Shown here: positions 62,092 to 64,000 of the stretch, piece by piece
Layout of the letters: each line of letters opens with the position of its first letter
Position numbering within the stretch: position 1 is the stretch's first letter
Source of the DNA: JAFGBM01 sp964610155
Lineage (GTDB): Bacteria; Actinomycetota; Actinomycetes; Actinomycetales; Demequinaceae
Direction of reading: 5' to 3'
Assembly: GCA_964610155.1 (NCBI GenBank)
Contig: CAZSUY010000007.1
Location: 1 to 64,000 of the forward strand
Length of the DNA stretch: 64,000 nt
Translations under genes and position numbers: made by a program
The notes under the pieces: generated by a model
The model's input: the letters and a program-made list of their open reading frames with translations, nothing else
Database searches by the model: none
Told to the model about the DNA's origin: nothing

Positions 62092-62913
62092 ATGGCTCGT
62101 CGGGCACCTGCCCTCTCCCCCTCTCGGGCGAACGACTTTGTGCAGTGCCCCTTGCTGTTTCGGCTCAGAGCCATCGACCAGATCCCGGAGCCCCCTTCCG
62201 TGGCGGCGGCGCTGGGAACGCTCGTCCACACCGTTTTGGAGAGACTCTTCGACCTTCCTGCCCGGGAGCGAACGCTTGAGGCTGCCCGTCTCATGCTCCG
62301 TCCGGAGTGGAAGGCCCTCGTGGAGAAGGACCCCACCCTTGCTGACCTCCACTCGGCTCCGGGCGACGCGGACCCCTGGCTCGACGAGGCAGGACAAAGG
62401 CTTGAGGTGTACTTCACCCTGGAAAACCCTCAGCGCCTCGAGCCAGACGCCAGGGAGCAGTTCATCGAGTGGCAGATGCCGGATGGGCCGCTCCTCAGGG
62501 GCGTCATCGACCGGGTCGACGTTGCCTCGGACGGCTCGATCCGCATCATCGACTACAAGACGGGGAAGGCCCCTGCCCCCCAATACGGCCGACAGGCCAA
62601 GTTCCAGATGCGGTTCTACGCGCTCATGGTCACACACCTGCGCGGGAGCTCTCCAAGCGTCCTCCAATTGCTCTACCTCAAGGACGGGGGAACAGTCGTC
62701 CTCAATCCAACCGCCACGGACCTCGATCTCGCAGAACATGAGATTCGGGAACTCTGGGCGGATATCCAACACACGGCGGAGCTCTCCGAGTGGCGGCCGC
62801 GACGAAGCCCACTCTGCGGGTGGTGCTCCTTCAAGGCCTTATGTCCGGAATTCGGTGGCACCCCTCCTCCTATCGACCCCGCCGCCGTAAGAAAAGCACT
62901 TGGGCCCTCCTAG
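62092..62913 (+). CDS. RecB-family Fe-S exonuclease (PD-(D/E)XK)
   Basis: A 273-residue stand-alone nuclease related to the C-terminal domain of RecB/AddB and to Cas4. Active-site residues visible are H46 (GTLVH), D140 (GVIDR), D154 and K156 (IIDYKTGK). Four cysteines, C19 in the N-terminal FVQCP and C242, C245 and C251 near the C-terminus, match the [4Fe-4S] cluster of AddB-type nucleases. It is found beside trmI and arc in many actinobacteria; the role in DNA repair is inferred. The stop overlaps the convergent HAD gene by 4 nt. Confidence 0.9.
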   Translation: MARRAPALSPSRANDFVQCPLLFRLRAIDQIPEPPSVAAALGTLVHTVLERLFDLPARERTLEAARLMLRPEWKALVEKDPTLADLHSAPGDADPWLDEAGQRLEVYFTLENPQRLEPDAREQFIEWQMPDGPLLRGVIDRVDVASDGSIRIIDYKTGKAPAPQYGRQAKFQMRFYALMVTHLRGSSPSVLQLLYLKDGGTVVLNPTATDLDLAEHEIRELWADIQHTAELSEWRPRRSPLCGWCSFKALCPEFGGTPPPIDPAAVRKALGPS

Positions 62914-63596
62914 GTTCCGTCACCCAACTCGTCGATGATTTCTCCCCTCATGATGGAGGCGATCGCCACGTCGGTCAGGGTGTCGAGGGTCCTCAGGCGC
63001 GACATCCCCGGAAGCGGATCGAGTGGGGTCAGCCGCTTGATGGCGACAGTTCGCGCCCCGGAGGCGTGAGCGGACCGGATCCCCGAGGGGGAGTCCTCGA
63101 TCGCAAGGCACCGTTCGATCGGGACCCCGAGCAGGCTTGCGGCCTTGAGGTAGGGCTCCGGATGAGGCTTTCCGTTCGTTACCTCTTCCCCCGTCACCAC
63201 GACCGCGAAGATGTCTGCCTGCTCGACAAATGCGTCGGCGAGCATGGTGTACGACATGGTCACGAGGCCACATGGGATTCCCCGGGCTACGACGCGATCG
63301 AGGAGCCGGTGGGCATCCTCCTGCCATGGGTTGTGACCACGTACAGCGGTGGTGAGCTGTCGAAGGAGGGCATCGATTATCTCCGGAATGGGCAGTTCGA
63401 CGCCCCTGTCTTGAAGCGCTTGAGCCGACACCTTCAGGGGATTGCCGACGACGGACAATCCATCCTCGTGGGTCCACACCGCCCCATGGGCAGTACACAG
63501 ATCACTCTCGGCCTGGATCCAGTACGGCTCGGTATCGATAAGGGTGCCGTCCATATCCCAAAGGACCGCGGCGGGGGCAATCGAGTTCTCGTTCAT
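62910..63596 (-). CDS. HAD-family phosphatase (subfamily IA)
   Basis: A 228-residue haloacid dehalogenase-like hydrolase. Motif I is LWDMDGTLIDTEP with the nucleophilic Asp, motif II is VTMSYT, the motif III lysine is in NGKPHPEPYL, and motif IV is AIEDSPSGI. A helical cap follows motif I, as in beta-phosphoglucomutase-like and phosphoglycolate phosphatase-like enzymes; the substrate cannot be deduced. ATG at 63596 begins just ahead of motif I, and a TAGACT -10 box lies 8 nt upstream. Confidence 0.88.
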   Translation of the reverse strand: MNENSIAPAAVLWDMDGTLIDTEPYWIQAESDLCTAHGAVWTHEDGLSVVGNPLKVSAQALQDRGVELPIPEIIDALLRQLTTAVRGHNPWQEDAHRLLDRVVARGIPCGLVTMSYTMLADAFVEQADIFAVVVTGEEVTNGKPHPEPYLKAASLLGVPIERCLAIEDSPSGIRSAHASGARTVAIKRLTPLDPLPGMSRLRTLDTLTDVAIASIMRGEIIDELGDGT

Positions 63597-63604
63597 CGGC
63601 GCAC

Positions 63605-63610
63605 AGTCTA
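63605..63610 (-). promoter_or_regulatory. -10 box of the HAD gene, overlapping the PAC2 -10
   Basis: TAGACT on the minus strand, 8 nt before the HAD ATG. It shares the TA at 63609-63610 with the forward TAGGCT box of the PAC2 gene. Confidence 0.5.
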
Positions 63611-63614
63611 GGCT
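63609..63614 (+). promoter_or_regulatory. -10 box of the PAC2 gene (leaderless)
   Basis: TAGGCT on the plus strand, 6 nt before the ATG at 63621. Together with the reverse box it forms the compact sequence AGTCTAGGCT. Confidence 0.55.
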
Positions 63615-63620
63615 GACGGA

Positions 63621-64000
63621 ATGGCTAGTCCCAACCGACCCTCCTCCCTTGGACGTGATGAGTCGATCCTCATCGCCGCCTTCGAGGGATGGAACGACGC
63701 GGGGTCGGCGGCCTCCGCTGCCCTCGATCACCTGTCTCGGGTCTGGCAGGCCTCCTCCTACGCGACCCTCGACCCGGAAGATTTTCACGACTTTCAGGTC
63801 AGCCGCCCGACCGTCACCCGGAACGATGATGGGGTCCGCGTCATGTCCTGGCCTGGGACGGTTATCTCGACCACCCCCGGACCCTGGAAGGACGACCGGC
63901 GGATTGGCCTCGTTCGAGGCATCGAGCCCTCCATGCGGTGGCGACATTTCATTGACGAGATCCTGGCCCTAACCAAGCCACTGGAAGTCACAACCCTCAT
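63621..64000 (+). CDS. PAC2-family protein (5' part, runs off the window)
   Basis: The first 126 codons are visible and the frame is open to the window edge. The signature AAFEGWNDAGSAASAAL, about 20 residues in, and the following domain with YATLDPEDFHDFQVSRP match the PAC2 (proteasome assembly chaperone 2-like) family of actinobacteria. Their role is unknown; in eukaryotes the fold assembles 20S proteasomes. It starts 6 nt after a TAGGCT -10 box. Its presence near a pupylation locus without prcBA is noteworthy. Confidence 0.85.
   Translation, partial: MASPNRPSSLGRDESILIAAFEGWNDAGSAASAALDHLSRVWQASSYATLDPEDFHDFQVSRPTVTRNDDGVRVMSWPGTVISTTPGPWKDDRRIGLVRGIEPSMRWRHFIDEILALTKPLEVTTL

Noticed and set aside
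61160..62890. 576-codon open frame on the plus strand
   Set aside because: It runs antisense through the M50 protease and across the RecB-like gene in another frame. It is rich in low-complexity charged sequence with no domain, and both overlapped genes have clear family motifs. It is a high-GC shadow.

Overview
This 64 kb window is a dense piece of chromosome from a high-GC (about 60% by eye) actinobacterium. The lineage call rests on RbpA and WhiA, an ANTAR response regulator, the complete Pup-ligation gene set (ARC, Dop, Pup, PafA), many leaderless start sites with TANNNT -10 boxes, and classic actinobacterial gene neighbourhoods. Nearly all genes lie on the minus strand with 1-4 nt overlaps or very short gaps. 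No rRNA, insertion sequence, prophage, CRISPR array or replication origin is visible. The one gene-free stretch over 300 nt lies between ppdK and pyk.

Layout. 1-8297: tRNA-Pro(GGG), then (read right to left) xerD-parA-scpA-scpB-rluB-aroH-tyrA-cmk-plsC-der, a chromosome maintenance, aromatic amino acid and ribosome assembly operon. 8400-12124 (+): tkt and pgi. 12121-20773: rbpA-secG-tpiA-pgk-gap and whiA-yvcK-rapZ-uvrC. 20783-33068: DNA repair and core genes (uvrA with a perfect LexA box, a YciI-like protein, terC, uvrB, coaE, rpsA, pfkA, polA). 33127-37110: two paralogous lipoproteins of unknown function, a hotdog thioesterase, a PdtaR-type regulator, a tRNA-Leu(CAA) with a short variable arm, and a beta-propeller lipoprotein with a damaged or non-canonical start. 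37280-48841: ppdK, pyk, gltD, gltB, lgt. 48838-54478: trpA, trpB, trpC, trpE, hisI, hisF. 54482-63596: FKBP lipoprotein, pafA, pup, dop, arc, trmI, an M50 protease, a RecB-like Fe-S nuclease and a HAD phosphatase. 63621-end: a partial PAC2-family gene.

How the genes work together. Upper and lower glycolysis are well represented (pgi, pfkA, tpiA, gap, pgk, pyk, ppdK), but tal, zwf, opcA and pgl are absent from the place where actinobacteria usually carry them. PfkA has a mixed ATP/PPi active-site signature and sits in the same genome segment as PPDK, so a PPi-linked glycolysis is possible. Nucleotide excision repair (uvrA, uvrB, uvrC, polA) is complete. Lgt can lipidate the four or so lipoproteins encoded here.

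The most interesting system is the pupylation locus. It keeps ligase, depupylase, Pup and the ARC ATPase, but has no proteasome core genes prcB/prcA. Its Pup already ends in GGE, and its ARC stops well before the usual proteasome-docking tail. Together this suggests pupylation uncoupled from a 20S proteasome. Other points worth a look are four out of four convergent protein-gene pairs overlapping by exactly 4 nt at their stop codons, two back-to-back -10 elements that overlap, and an apparent AUA start for pgi.
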